A program made the position numbers and the translations under genes. A stretch of 61,094 bases of DNA from Pseudoxanthomonas wuyuanensis. Lineage in GTDB: Bacteria; Pseudomonadota; Gammaproteobacteria; Xanthomonadales; Xanthomonadaceae. Under the pieces are notes generated by a model, which saw nothing but the letters and a program-made list of their open reading frames with translations, had not been told where the DNA came from and ran no database searches. Where the stretch lies: positions 26,564 to 87,657 of the forward strand of contig NZ_OCND01000013.1 in NCBI RefSeq assembly GCF_900215535.1, written 5' to 3'. This document shows, piece by piece, positions 10,825 to 19,202 of this stretch. The number at the start of each line of letters is the position of its first letter. Within the stretch, counting starts at the first letter, position 1.

Positions 10825-13007
10825 CGGCCGCTCTCCTGCCGCAGCGCATCCAGGTAGCGCTGTCCGGCTGCATCGCCGCCGTCGCGACGCGGTACGTTGG
10901 CCGCGGGACGCGCCAGCAGCGGCCACAGCAAGGTCCGCAGCCGTTCGCGGCACTGGTCGCAGTCGGGCTGCCGGCGCAGCGCGTCGATGGCGGCAATCAG
11001 CGACAACGGATCGCCTGCCTGCGCCGGGTGCTCGCGCAGCCAGCGCTCCAGCGCGTCCAGATCGGCTGCTGCCTCCGCTGCCCCGCTGGCCGGTCCGGTC
11101 TCCAATGCCTGCCACAGCGAGCCGATGGTCGGGTCCGCGGCGGTGGCCGCGGCCAGCGTGTCGGCACGACGGGCCAGTCCGGCGCGGTCGCCGCTGAGCC
11201 GGCGGCTCTCGTCGATAGGCGGCAATTCCGGCCCGACCCGCGCCAGATAGATGCGGCTGGCCTGTTGCACCTGCTTGATGAACTCCAGCGCCTTGTAGGC
11301 ATAAGGCAGCGCCCGCTCCGGATGGCCCTGGCGCAGCTGCAGCTCCGACTGCCACATCTGATCCAGCGCCTGCTTCAAGGTGGCGCGGGTTTCCGGATCC
11401 AGCAGCGTCGCCGCTTCGGCGTGGTCGTGGGTGTGGCCGTATTCGGCCAGCACGTCGGCTTCGCGGCCGAAGCCGGTGCTCTGCGCGGGTGGCGTGCCGT
11501 GGTCATGATCGTGATCGGCGCCGGCGACCGTGCTGTCGCGATCGTGATCATGCTCATCGCCCTCGTCGTCGTGGCTGTCTTCGCCATCGTTTGTCGGCGG
11601 CGGTTTCGGAGCGCCTTCGGCTTCCTCGCCGAGGAACTGGCCGTAGCGCAGGCGCAGGATGCGCTGGTCGACGCCGATGGCGTCGGAGCGTTCGACGAAG
11701 CGGTCGCCGGCCAGTCGGGGCTTTTCCTTCAGCAGCGCCTCGGCGTCGATGATGATCTGGCGCTGGCTGCGGAAATAGGCCGGCAGCGTTTTCTTGACCA
11801 TGCCTTCCAGGCCGCTGCTTTCGTTGCCCAGGTCCGAGGGCCAGCGCAGGATCAGGCTGGGACTGCGCGCGTTCTGCGGCCGCGGCGCGCGGTTGTCGTC
11901 GACGCTCAGCTGCACGACCAGATCGTCGCCGGCGGCCAGGCCCAGCGCTGCCAGATCCAGCCGGTGCGTATAGCGCTTGCGGGTGGCATCGCCGCGGCCG
12001 GGCACGCCGACGGTGGTTTCGCGGAAGGTGATGTTTTCGCCGGTGCCCTGCGCCAGGGTGATGCGCAGCTGCGCGTTGGCGGCAATGCCGTAATCGTCGC
12101 TGCCTTCGAACACGACCTCCCAGCTGCGCTGGCCCAGCGTCATCAGGCTGAGGCTGCGCTCCGGGGCGATGACCTTCAGCTGCGGCGGCCGGTCGGCGAT
12201 GGCATCCAAGCGGTGCAGCGGCGCGGCGGGTGCCGATGGCGCACCCGCCGCTTCCACCCGGTACAGCGTGGAGGCGTCCAGGCGCTGGCTGCCGACCCAG
12301 TCGCCATCGTGCTGGCTCAGCGGCAGGCGCCTGCCGTCGTGGAACACCAGCGCGACCGCAGCCGGCTGCGGCGCGAAGCGCAACCGCCATTGCAGCTGTG
12401 AGCCCTGCGGCGCGCGCGCCTGCAGGCTGGCTTCTTCGCGCACCGGCAATCGCGTGTACGCCGGCGGCGCGATGCGCAGTTGCTGCGCGGTCATGCGGAT
12501 GGGTACCGCGACCGCAGCCGCGGCGGAGGCCGGGCCCGGCGCGGCCGCTGGTGAGGGCGGCCGCGCTGGCCACGCCAACGCGGCCGCCAGCACGATTAAC
12601 GCGCTCAGCGTGGAGGCGGCCAGCCGCGGCAATGGCCAGGCACTGCGCAAATCCGCTGGCGCGGCGCCGAGCCGTTGCTGCAGGCGCTGGCGCTGCAGCT
12701 GTTGCAGCGGGTTAAACGCTGCCGCGTCGGCCAGCAGCAGATCCGCGCTGTCCTGCATGTCCGTGCGGCGCGCATTGAGCTCGCGTACCGCCCAGGCGTG
12801 GCCGCGTTTGCGCCACTGCCAGCCACCCCATACCGCGAGCGCGGCGATCGACAGCAGCGCCATCGACAGCGCGGCCGCGGCGCCGGCGCTTCGCCAGCCG
12901 GCGGCAGCCAGCGCCGCGGCCCACGGCACGACGAACGCGGCCGCGATCAGCAGCCGCTGCCGGCGGGCGGCATTCAGCGCATCGCGCAATGGCTGTGCTG
13001 CGTTCAT
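10821..13007 (-). CDS. DUF4175-like membrane protein with a His/Asp-rich segment
   Basis: A 728-residue protein with hydrophobic helices near residues 20-60 and 135-150, then a long extracytoplasmic region. The beginning and the coupling to BatA, DUF58 and MoxR fit the DUF4175 group. An acidic His-rich stretch at about residues 470-530 holds runs such as HDDEGDEHDHDRD, DHDHDHG and HTHDHAEA, so metal binding is possible. The C-terminal part is helical and charged, with a CDQC motif near the end. ATG 13007 overlaps the upstream stop by four bases. A longer frame exists but would overlap the preceding gene. Function is unknown. Confidence 0.72.
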   Translation of the reverse strand: MNAAQPLRDALNAARRQRLLIAAAFVVPWAAALAAAGWRSAGAAAALSMALLSIAALAVWGGWQWRKRGHAWAVRELNARRTDMQDSADLLLADAAAFNPLQQLQRQRLQQRLGAAPADLRSAWPLPRLAASTLSALIVLAAALAWPARPPSPAAAPGPASAAAAVAVPIRMTAQQLRIAPPAYTRLPVREEASLQARAPQGSQLQWRLRFAPQPAAVALVFHDGRRLPLSQHDGDWVGSQRLDASTLYRVEAAGAPSAPAAPLHRLDAIADRPPQLKVIAPERSLSLMTLGQRSWEVVFEGSDDYGIAANAQLRITLAQGTGENITFRETTVGVPGRGDATRKRYTHRLDLAALGLAAGDDLVVQLSVDDNRAPRPQNARSPSLILRWPSDLGNESSGLEGMVKKTLPAYFRSQRQIIIDAEALLKEKPRLAGDRFVERSDAIGVDQRILRLRYGQFLGEEAEGAPKPPPTNDGEDSHDDEGDEHDHDRDSTVAGADHDHDHGTPPAQSTGFGREADVLAEYGHTHDHAEAATLLDPETRATLKQALDQMWQSELQLRQGHPERALPYAYKALEFIKQVQQASRIYLARVGPELPPIDESRRLSGDRAGLARRADTLAAATAADPTIGSLWQALETGPASGAAEAAADLDALERWLREHPAQAGDPLSLIAAIDALRRQPDCDQCRERLRTLLWPLLARPAANVPRRDGGDAAGQRYLDALRQESGR

Positions 13008-14209
13008 GGCGTGGCGGCCCGCTGCGGGCGCGTGGCCAGCCAGCGCTCGCCAACGAACAACAAGGCGATCAACAGCGCCAGCCACGGCTGCAGATCGCGC
13101 GGCGGTTGCGGATAGGCGGGCGCGCCGGTCAGCGGCGCGTGCGCCTGGGCATCGACGCGGCTCGGCGGTTGCGGTGGCGGCTCGAACAGCGCACGCAGGC
13201 GCTGCGGAAAATCCGCTTCCAGCAGCTGCGGCATCGCCTGTGGTTGCAGCGCGCGGGTCAGCCGCAGCAGGCGGCCACGGCCGCTGGCGGCGCCTTCGGC
13301 CAGCACGGCGCCGTCGCCGCCGCGCCACAGCGGCGTCATCGGCACGGTCGAATCGAAGACGGTTTCCGCATCGATCAACGCGGTGCCGCCGCTGTCGATC
13401 CAGCGCTGGATTTCAGCCGGTAGCGGGCCAGGCGCCAACCAGATCAGCTGTCGTGCGCCGGCGGCGATGGGCTGTCCGGCGGGCGCGATCGAGATCCCTG
13501 TCGATGCCGGCATCGCGGTCGAATCAGGCGTTGCTGTCGTTGGGGAGTCGGTCGCCGGCGCGCGCCATGCGGCGGCGGCAGCGCGCAGATAGCGCAATGC
13601 CGGCGCACGGTCTTCGCTATGGCGCACCGCCAGCGTCAATGGCGCAGGGGGGACGGGGTTCTGCGCCGGCACCGTGCCGGCGGCCACGCGCCAATCGACG
13701 GTGCGCGACAGACGCGGCCGCTGCGCATCGGTGCCGCCGATGTCGGCAGATACGAAAACGGTCAGCGCAGTGTCCGCGGGCAGTTCGGCATCCAGCTGGC
13801 GCAGCAGGCTGCTGACCGGTTGCGCTTGCGGCGGCGGCGGGTCCTTGAAATCGGGAAAACCTGGGGCCAGCCACAGCCAGCGCGCATCGGCGGGCAATCC
13901 CGCCTCGCCCAGCGCGGCCGCATTCACGCCCGGCACCACCGCCACGCGGTGTGCGCGCTCCGCGCTGCCGTACAGCACAGGCTGCGCCAGCCACAGCGCC
14001 AGCAGCGCCAACAACAGCAACCGCAACAACAGCAACGGCCATTCGTCGAAACGGATGCGATGGCGCGGCTTGGGTTTCTGCCGCAGCCAGCGCAGCGCGG
14101 CAAACTCGGTCGGGCGCTGCTCGCTGCGCCGGGCCAGATGGATCAGCAGCGGCAATGCCAGCGCCGCCAGGGCGGCCAGCGCGGCCGGCAGCAGCAGCGC
14201 CAAGTTCAT
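13004..14209 (-). CDS. BatA-type aerotolerance N-terminal domain protein
   Basis: A 401-residue membrane protein. The N-terminus (LLLPAALAALAALALPLLIH, then EFAALRWL) is the BatA N-terminal domain: a helix followed by LIHLARRSEQRPTEFAALRWL-like sequence. A second helix pair follows near residues 58-78. The central part is probably extracytoplasmic, and a final helix (LALLIALLFVGERW) sits before the end. No intact MIDAS motif (DxSxS) is visible, so it does not look like an active VWA protein. It lies between DUF58 and DUF4175 and overlaps the latter by four bases. A 127-base gap without a recognisable gene separates it from the DUF58 gene. Confidence 0.78.
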   Translation of the reverse strand: MNLALLLPAALAALAALALPLLIHLARRSEQRPTEFAALRWLRQKPKPRHRIRFDEWPLLLLRLLLLALLALWLAQPVLYGSAERAHRVAVVPGVNAAALGEAGLPADARWLWLAPGFPDFKDPPPPQAQPVSSLLRQLDAELPADTALTVFVSADIGGTDAQRPRLSRTVDWRVAAGTVPAQNPVPPAPLTLAVRHSEDRAPALRYLRAAAAAWRAPATDSPTTATPDSTAMPASTGISIAPAGQPIAAGARQLIWLAPGPLPAEIQRWIDSGGTALIDAETVFDSTVPMTPLWRGGDGAVLAEGAASGRGRLLRLTRALQPQAMPQLLEADFPQRLRALFEPPPQPPSRVDAQAHAPLTGAPAYPQPPRDLQPWLALLIALLFVGERWLATRPQRAATP

Positions 14210-14336
14210 GCGGGCATCCCCAGCGGGCTCGCGTGGATGCTGCGGCCATGCCCACAGGTACCATTGCTGCATCCGACGCGCGCAGCAACCAACGCAAGCG
14301 TGGCGCATGCCATCGCAGCGGTTTCAAGCCGGCTCC

Positions 14337-15233
14337 TCATGCGTACTCCGCCGCGCCGTGCGCGCCGAACAGGCGCCGCAACGGCAGGTCCAGCGGCTGA
14401 TCCATCACGTACTGCGCATGCCGTATGCCGCTGGCGTCCAGCCGTGCCTGCAACAGGCGTTGCGCGGCGGCGAAGCGCTGCAGGTAGTCGGCGCGCAACG
14501 CGGCGCCATCGCCCAGCAGCTCTTCGCCGGTTTCCGGATCCCGGAACCGGTGCCCGCCGCGGAACGGGAAGTCGCGCTCGTCGCTGGTCAGCACCTGGAT
14601 GGCCAGCACCTCGCGCCGTGCCGCAGCCAGGCGTTCGACCAGCGCCAGCTCGGCGTCATCGAAGAAATCGCTGATCGCCACCACCAGATCGCCAGCGCCG
14701 ATGCGTTCCCACAGCGGATTGAGCCGTTCGCCTTGCGGGAAGGCGCCGTGCGGCGACAGCGCGTGCAGTTCCAGCAGCAGGCGATCGCGCTGGCGCGGAC
14801 CGGCGCCGGCCGGCATCAGCCGCAAGCCGTCTTCGCGCAATCCGATCAGGCCGAAGCGATCACCCTGGCGCAGCGCCAGCTCGGCGATGCAGGCGGCCAG
14901 CGATTTGGCCGCGTCCAGGCGGATGCGCTGCGGCGGCGTGCGCTCGCGCTGGCCCATCGATGCCGAGGCGTCGATCAGCAGCCACACCGTCAGCGGACTT
15001 TCGCGCTCGGCTTCGCGGACGAAGAAGCGATCCGAGCGCGCATACAGTTTCCAGTCGATCTGGCGCAGTTCATCGCCGGGTTCGTAGGCGCGGTACTGCG
15101 CGAATTCCAGGCCGGCGCCGCGGCTGCGGCTGTGGTGCAGGCCGATGCCCTGCGCGCCAGCCGCGCGCCGTGCGGTCAGCCGCAGCTCGCGGAGCCGGCT
15201 GCGTACCTGCGGCGGGATCAAATCGTGCGGCAC
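14337..15233 (-). CDS. DUF58 domain protein with VWA-like fold
   Basis: A 298-residue soluble protein. It contains the DUF58 signature EYRAYEPGDELRQIDWKLYA (first residue Q here) followed by FFVREAERE, and a VWA-like metal site LLIDASASMG. DUF58 proteins are the usual partners of MoxR ATPases. The start is the GTG at 15233, 13 bases after the moxR stop. A TTG at 15284 would overlap moxR and add residues not typical of the family. The pair probably forms the cytoplasmic core of the cluster. Confidence 0.86.
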   Translation of the reverse strand: MPHDLIPPQVRSRLRELRLTARRAAGAQGIGLHHSRSRGAGLEFAQYRAYEPGDELRQIDWKLYARSDRFFVREAERESPLTVWLLIDASASMGQRERTPPQRIRLDAAKSLAACIAELALRQGDRFGLIGLREDGLRLMPAGAGPRQRDRLLLELHALSPHGAFPQGERLNPLWERIGAGDLVVAISDFFDDAELALVERLAAARREVLAIQVLTSDERDFPFRGGHRFRDPETGEELLGDGAALRADYLQRFAAAQRLLQARLDASGIRHAQYVMDQPLDLPLRRLFGAHGAAEYA

Positions 15234-15246
15234 GGCGGCGGGTCGC

Positions 15247-16260
15247 TCAGGCGGGGAACGGCACGCCGCGCAGCAGCGCGGCAATCACGTCATCGGGGCT
15301 CTTCTGCTCGGCCTCGGCGGCGAACGACAGCAGCAGGCGGTGGCGCATCACCGGTGCGGCCAGCGCGGCGATGTCCTCGCGGGTGGCGGCCAGGCGGCCG
15401 TGCAGCAGTGCGCGCGCCTTGGCCGCCAGCACCAGCGACTGGCCGGCGCGCGGCCCGGCGCCCCAGCGCACGTACTTGCGCACTTCCTCCGGCGCGGCGC
15501 CGTCGCCGGGCCGGCTGGCGCGCACCAGCCGGGTAATCCAGGCCAGCAGATCCTCGCCCAGATGCACCTCGCGCACGCGCGCCTGCAAGGCGATGACCTC
15601 GTCGCCGTGCATCACCTGCGGCACCGCGGGACTGTGGCTGCCGGTGGTCTGCGCCAGGATGTCGTGTTCTTCCTGTTCGCTGGGGTAATCGACGCGGATG
15701 TGCAGCAGGAAGCGGTCCAGCTGGGCCTCCGGCAGCGGGTAGGTGCCGGCCTGTTCCAGCGGATTCTGCGTGGCCAGCACGAAGAACGGCGCGGGAAGCG
15801 CGTGGGTGACACCGGCGTAACTGACCGTGCGTTCCTGCATCGCTTCCAGCAATGCGGCCTGGGTCTTGGGCGGGGTGCGGTTGAGTTCGTCGGCCAGCAG
15901 CAGGTGGGTGAACACCGGGCCGGGTTGGAAGCGGAAGTGGCGATGGCCGGTGCCGTGGTCTTCCTCCAGCAGTTCGGTGCCCAGGATGTCGCTGGGCATC
16001 AGATCGGGGGTGAACTGCACGCGCCGGAACTGCAGCTCCAGCGCCTGGCCCAGCGAACGTACCAGCAGGGTCTTGCCAAGACCGGGCACGCCTTCGAGCA
16101 GGCAGTGGCCGCCGGCGAGCAGGCCGATCAGCAGTTGTTCGACGACATCCTGCTGGCCGACGATGGCCTGGGCGATGGCGTCGCGCAATAGGCCCAGGCG
16201 GGCGAGTTGAGCCTGGATATCGGATTCGGTGAGGGGGTGGTCGTTGGTGGAGGTGGTCAT
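15247..16260 (-). CDS. MoxR-family AAA ATPase
   Basis: A 337-residue AAA+ protein. Walker A is EGVPGLGKT (residues 56-64), Walker B is LLLADELNR, sensor 1 is FVLATQNPLE, and a lid domain follows with the RYGASPR-like site replaced by VRWGAGPRAG. MoxR ATPases act as chaperones that mature or assemble target complexes, often with VWA proteins. It heads the tightly spaced five-gene segment moxR-DUF58-BatA-DUF4175-membrane protein. Its substrate is not known. Confidence 0.93.
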   Translation of the reverse strand: MTTSTNDHPLTESDIQAQLARLGLLRDAIAQAIVGQQDVVEQLLIGLLAGGHCLLEGVPGLGKTLLVRSLGQALELQFRRVQFTPDLMPSDILGTELLEEDHGTGHRHFRFQPGPVFTHLLLADELNRTPPKTQAALLEAMQERTVSYAGVTHALPAPFFVLATQNPLEQAGTYPLPEAQLDRFLLHIRVDYPSEQEEHDILAQTTGSHSPAVPQVMHGDEVIALQARVREVHLGEDLLAWITRLVRASRPGDGAAPEEVRKYVRWGAGPRAGQSLVLAAKARALLHGRLAATREDIAALAAPVMRHRLLLSFAAEAEQKSPDDVIAALLRGVPFPA

Positions 16261-16562
16261 GGGGGACTCGCTGATTTAGTTGGTTGCCGGCGCTGTTGGC
16301 TAAGGTAGAGGCAGCAGCAACGGCAGAATCAAGAGCTTGATCGGCTTCGCCGTTGAAAGCCGCACTGACGTGCGAGTTCCTTTTGTCTTGGCAAAAGGAA
16401 CCACTGTGCCGCTTTGCGGCGCGAACGGCGAAGCCGGCCCGAAGGGCGAGACGCAGCATGCGTCGAGTAAAGAAAAGTGACTCGCGCCTACGGCGCGGCG
16501 GTCAACGGCGGAGCCGGTCAAGCCTTTGCGCTTTGCGATTTCCACGGGCGAAAGAAAAGCCA
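16261..16562. repeat. Intergenic region with long hairpin upstream of moxR
   Basis: About 300 bases with no convincing gene. It holds a perfect hairpin: GTTCCTTTTG (16376-16385), six-base loop, CAAAAGGAAC (16392-16401). Around it are AGCCGG and GGCTTCGCC words and a run of low-complexity sequence open on the minus strand but with no ribosome binding site. I believe similar sequence recurs between genes in this family, but only one copy is present here. It may also hold a moxR promoter. Confidence 0.45.
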
Positions 16563-17264
16563 TCAGCTATTCAACGCATACATGACGATGTTCACCGCGA
16601 ACTTGGTATTGTCCTCGGCCAGAAAGCGCTTGTTGCGCCAGTCGTAGTCCCATTCGCAGCCATAGTCCTTGTTGCTGTAAAGCACCCCCAGGCGGCCGTC
16701 GATCTCGATGCCTTTCAGGTAGTCGTGAATCAGATCGTCGCCCCAGCCGTTGAGCTCGAAGCCGGTCGCCGGCGGACCCTCGGGAAAGCTGAAGAAGCTG
16801 CGGTACAGCGGATGGCTGTTGGGCAGTTTCTGCATCGCCCTGGCGCCGAAGATGGCCGTCATCTGCGCTTCGAAGGATTTGGCGAACAGGCCGTCGATAT
16901 CGTGATTGCAGTCGTCGACGAAAACGAAGCCGCCGTTGCGCACGTAGCGCTCGAAGTTGCGCCGTTCGTCGGGATTGAACTCGACCAGCTTGTGCCCGGC
17001 CAGATAGCAGAATGGTGCCAGCAGCATCTTCGGATCCGCCAGCGCCAGTACATGCTCCTTCGGGTCGACGCGCAGGTTGGTGTAGTCGATCAGCGAGGTG
17101 ATGAGGTTGGCCGGCATCCGCGCGTCCACGTCCCAGTCGCCGGAGTCGTACTTCAGCCGGGTGAACCAGAAGTCGTATTCGGCCGCAGCGGCGCACGCGC
17201 CGCGCGGCAGCAGCGCGGCGGCCAGGCCGCCGGCGATCAGGCGGAGGAAGTCGGCCCGAGTCAT
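16563..17264 (-). CDS. DUF4159 secreted protein
   Basis: A 233-residue protein with an N-terminal signal (MTRADFLRLIAGGLAAALLP, cleavage after the ACAA region). The mature part has the DUF4159 features YDFWFTRLKYDSGDWDVD, a central GGFVFVDDCNHD and DYLKGIEIDGRLGVLYSN. DUF4159 has a glutamine-amidotransferase-like fold and usually accompanies MoxR/DUF58 genes. No Shine-Dalgarno is seen before ATG 17264, because the tandem repeat array comes right up to it. The frame stays open across the array, so a longer product cannot be excluded, but the signal peptide supports this start. Confidence 0.84.
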   Translation of the reverse strand: MTRADFLRLIAGGLAAALLPRGACAAAAEYDFWFTRLKYDSGDWDVDARMPANLITSLIDYTNLRVDPKEHVLALADPKMLLAPFCYLAGHKLVEFNPDERRNFERYVRNGGFVFVDDCNHDIDGLFAKSFEAQMTAIFGARAMQKLPNSHPLYRSFFSFPEGPPATGFELNGWGDDLIHDYLKGIEIDGRLGVLYSNKDYGCEWDYDWRNKRFLAEDNTKFAVNIVMYALNS

Positions 17265-17651
17265 GCAACAGGAGTGAGTGAGTGGAAGCGAGGAACGAGT
17301 GGAGAGGAACGAGAAACGAGTAGGAGCATATCCTCGCCCGTCCGGGTCTTCGCTCGTTCTCCACCCACTGCAGGAGTGAGTGGAGAGGAGTGAGAAATGA
17401 GTGAGTGGAAGCGAGGAACGAGTGGAGAGGAACGAGAAACGAGTAGGAGCATATCCTCGCCCGTCCGGGTTTTCGCTCGTTTTCCACCTGCCGCAGGAGT
17501 GAGTGGAGAGGAGTGAGGGATGAGTGAGTGGAAGCGAGGAACGAGTGGAGAGGAACGAGAAACGAGTAGGAGCATATCCTCGCCCGTCCGGGTTTTCGCT
17601 CGTTTTCCACCTACCGCAGGAGTGAGTGGAGAGGAGTGAGGGATGAGTGAG
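17265..17651 (-). repeat. Three 123-bp tandem repeats plus a partial unit
   Basis: Units run 17282-17404, 17405-17527 and 17528-17650, each beginning GTGGAAGCGAGGAACGAG and nearly identical. A fourth copy starts at 17651 but diverges after about 20 bases. Because 123 is a multiple of three, the minus strand is open through all units and would repeat a 41-residue block. Each unit contains several GAACGAGTG-type words plus a unique GAGCATATCCTCGCCCG core. The array lies directly upstream of the DUF4159 start. Confidence 0.93.
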
Positions 17652-17842
17652 TGGAAGCGAGGAACGAGTGAGAAGCCATGCGTGTGCCAGCATGCGCCCG
17701 GCTTCGCTCTTCCTCGCTCCTCAATCCTATTCACTCGTTCCTCGCTCTCGCAATGAAGAGGAACGAGTGGATAGCGGAGCCCGCAGACCCGCACGCCTGG
17801 ACTTTCACTCGTTTCTCGTTCCTCCTCACTCGTTTCTCGCTC
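17651..17842. repeat. Inverted GAACGAGTG/CACTCGTTC words between TldE-like and DUF4159 genes
   Basis: After the partial tandem unit the words turn over: CACTCGTTCCTCGCT (17732-17746) is the inverse of AGCGAGGAACGAGTG in the array. More copies (CACTCGTTTCTCGTTCC) extend to the stop codon of the TldE-like gene at 17843. The arrangement, with purine-rich words on one side and pyrimidine-rich on the other, mirrors the gltB-gltD gap. Confidence 0.65.
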
Positions 17843-19177
17843 TCAGACCGCATCCGACAACGAGGTGAACGTGAAATCGCGCAGCTTCATCGGCGGGATC
17901 ATCATCACGAAACTGGACTCGTCGCCGGAGACGCGGATCGGCTTGCCCAGTTCTTCGATGTTGTTGAGCATGATTACCGGCGACTCGTTGAAGCGGAAGT
18001 TCTTGACCGGGTACCTGATCTCGCCGTTCTCGATGTAGAACGTGCCGTCGCGGGTCAGCCCGGTCAGCAGCACGGTCTGCGGATCGACCATGCGGATGTA
18101 CCAGGTGCGGGTGACCAGGATGCCCTTCTGCGTGCTGCGCACCAGCTCGGCGGTGGACTTGCTGCCGCCGGCCATCAGCAGGTTGCCGGGTGTGGCAGTT
18201 GCCTGCTTGCCTTGTTTCTGCGCCCAGAAGCGCGAGTAGCGCAGATTGGCGATCTTGCCGTCCTGGATGATCGGCATCTTTTCGCGCGGCAGGCCCTCGT
18301 TGTCCCACGGCATCACCGCCGCGTCCGGGTGCCAGGGATCGGCGCTGAGATTGACGCGCGGGTCGTAGACCTGCTCGCCCAGCTTGTTGCCGCCGCCTTT
18401 CTTCGAAAGGAAGCTGCGGCCTTCGTCGGCCTGGCGCGCATCGAAGAAATTCATCATGAACGAGATCAGGCCAGCGGCCGCGGCCGGTTCCAGGATCACG
18501 GTGTATTTGCCGGGCTCCAGCGCCTTGGCATCGGCCGATTCGCTGGCCTTGCGCATGGCGGTGCGGATGTCGCTGTCGGCCTTGAAGTCGCTGGCGTCCT
18601 TCAGGTTGCGGCCGACCCAGCCCGAGCCGCGGCCGTCTTCGGTGCGCACCGTGCAGGTGTAGTTGAAGTTGGTGGCCTGCTGATAGCCGAAATTGCCGTT
18701 GCTGTTGGCGAAGGCGACAAAGCTCTGGCCGTCGTCGAGGAAGCCGGCTGCGATCAGTTTTTCGGCCTTGCACGGTGCGATCGAGTCGGCGGCCACCTGG
18801 GCGCGGAATTCCGGCGTGATCGCGGCGGTGGATTCGCTGAAGGTCGGGCTGGCGGTGTAGCTCTGCTTGCCGATGGCCGGCATGAACTCCGGGTTCTCCG
18901 GCGCCAGCTTGGCTAGATCCTCGGCGCGGCGGACCACGCGCTCCAGCGCGGCGTCGTCGAACTCGTTGATGGTGGCGGTGCCGACGCGCTTGCCGAAGGC
19001 GACCTGCACGGCCAGGTCGGCATTGCTGACGATGCCGCTGGTGGAAATGTTGTTAAGCGCAAAACGGATGTTGCCGTCGACCGAACCGGTCAGCGTGGCG
19101 GTGCATTCGTCGGCGGTGGACAGCGCGATGACCTTGTCCAGGATGGCCTTGGCCTGCGCTTCGGTGAGGATGCTCAT
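17843..19177 (-). CDS. TldE/PmbA-like protein (TldD partner)
   Basis: A 444-residue protein of the TldD/PmbA family. The N-terminal half (DECTATLTGSVDGNIRFALNN) and the C-terminal part with LTGLTRDGTFYIENGEIRYPVKN fit this family. The TldD HEXXXH motif is absent: the matching place reads LISFMMNFFDARQADEG. This is typical of TldE, the non-catalytic half of a TldD-TldE protease. No signal peptide is present. The start ATG 19177 has AAGGAG 11 bases upstream. It follows two TldD-like genes on the same strand with a 25-base gap, so an operon is likely. Confidence 0.88.
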   Translation of the reverse strand: MSILTEAQAKAILDKVIALSTADECTATLTGSVDGNIRFALNNISTSGIVSNADLAVQVAFGKRVGTATINEFDDAALERVVRRAEDLAKLAPENPEFMPAIGKQSYTASPTFSESTAAITPEFRAQVAADSIAPCKAEKLIAAGFLDDGQSFVAFANSNGNFGYQQATNFNYTCTVRTEDGRGSGWVGRNLKDASDFKADSDIRTAMRKASESADAKALEPGKYTVILEPAAAAGLISFMMNFFDARQADEGRSFLSKKGGGNKLGEQVYDPRVNLSADPWHPDAAVMPWDNEGLPREKMPIIQDGKIANLRYSRFWAQKQGKQATATPGNLLMAGGSKSTAELVRSTQKGILVTRTWYIRMVDPQTVLLTGLTRDGTFYIENGEIRYPVKNFRFNESPVIMLNNIEELGKPIRVSGDESSFVMMIPPMKLRDFTFTSLSDAV

Positions 19178-19202
19178 GGTGTGGATATCTCCTTGGCGCC
19201 GA

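Noticed and set aside
11554..12573. Arg/Ala-rich open frame within the DUF4175 gene
   Set aside because: Its composition is that of an out-of-frame reading of a GC-rich gene.
16563..17693. A 376-codon version of the DUF4159 gene starting inside the repeat array
   Set aside because: The signal peptide at ATG 17264 and the repetitive, non-protein-like upstream residues argue for the shorter gene, although the longer frame is open.
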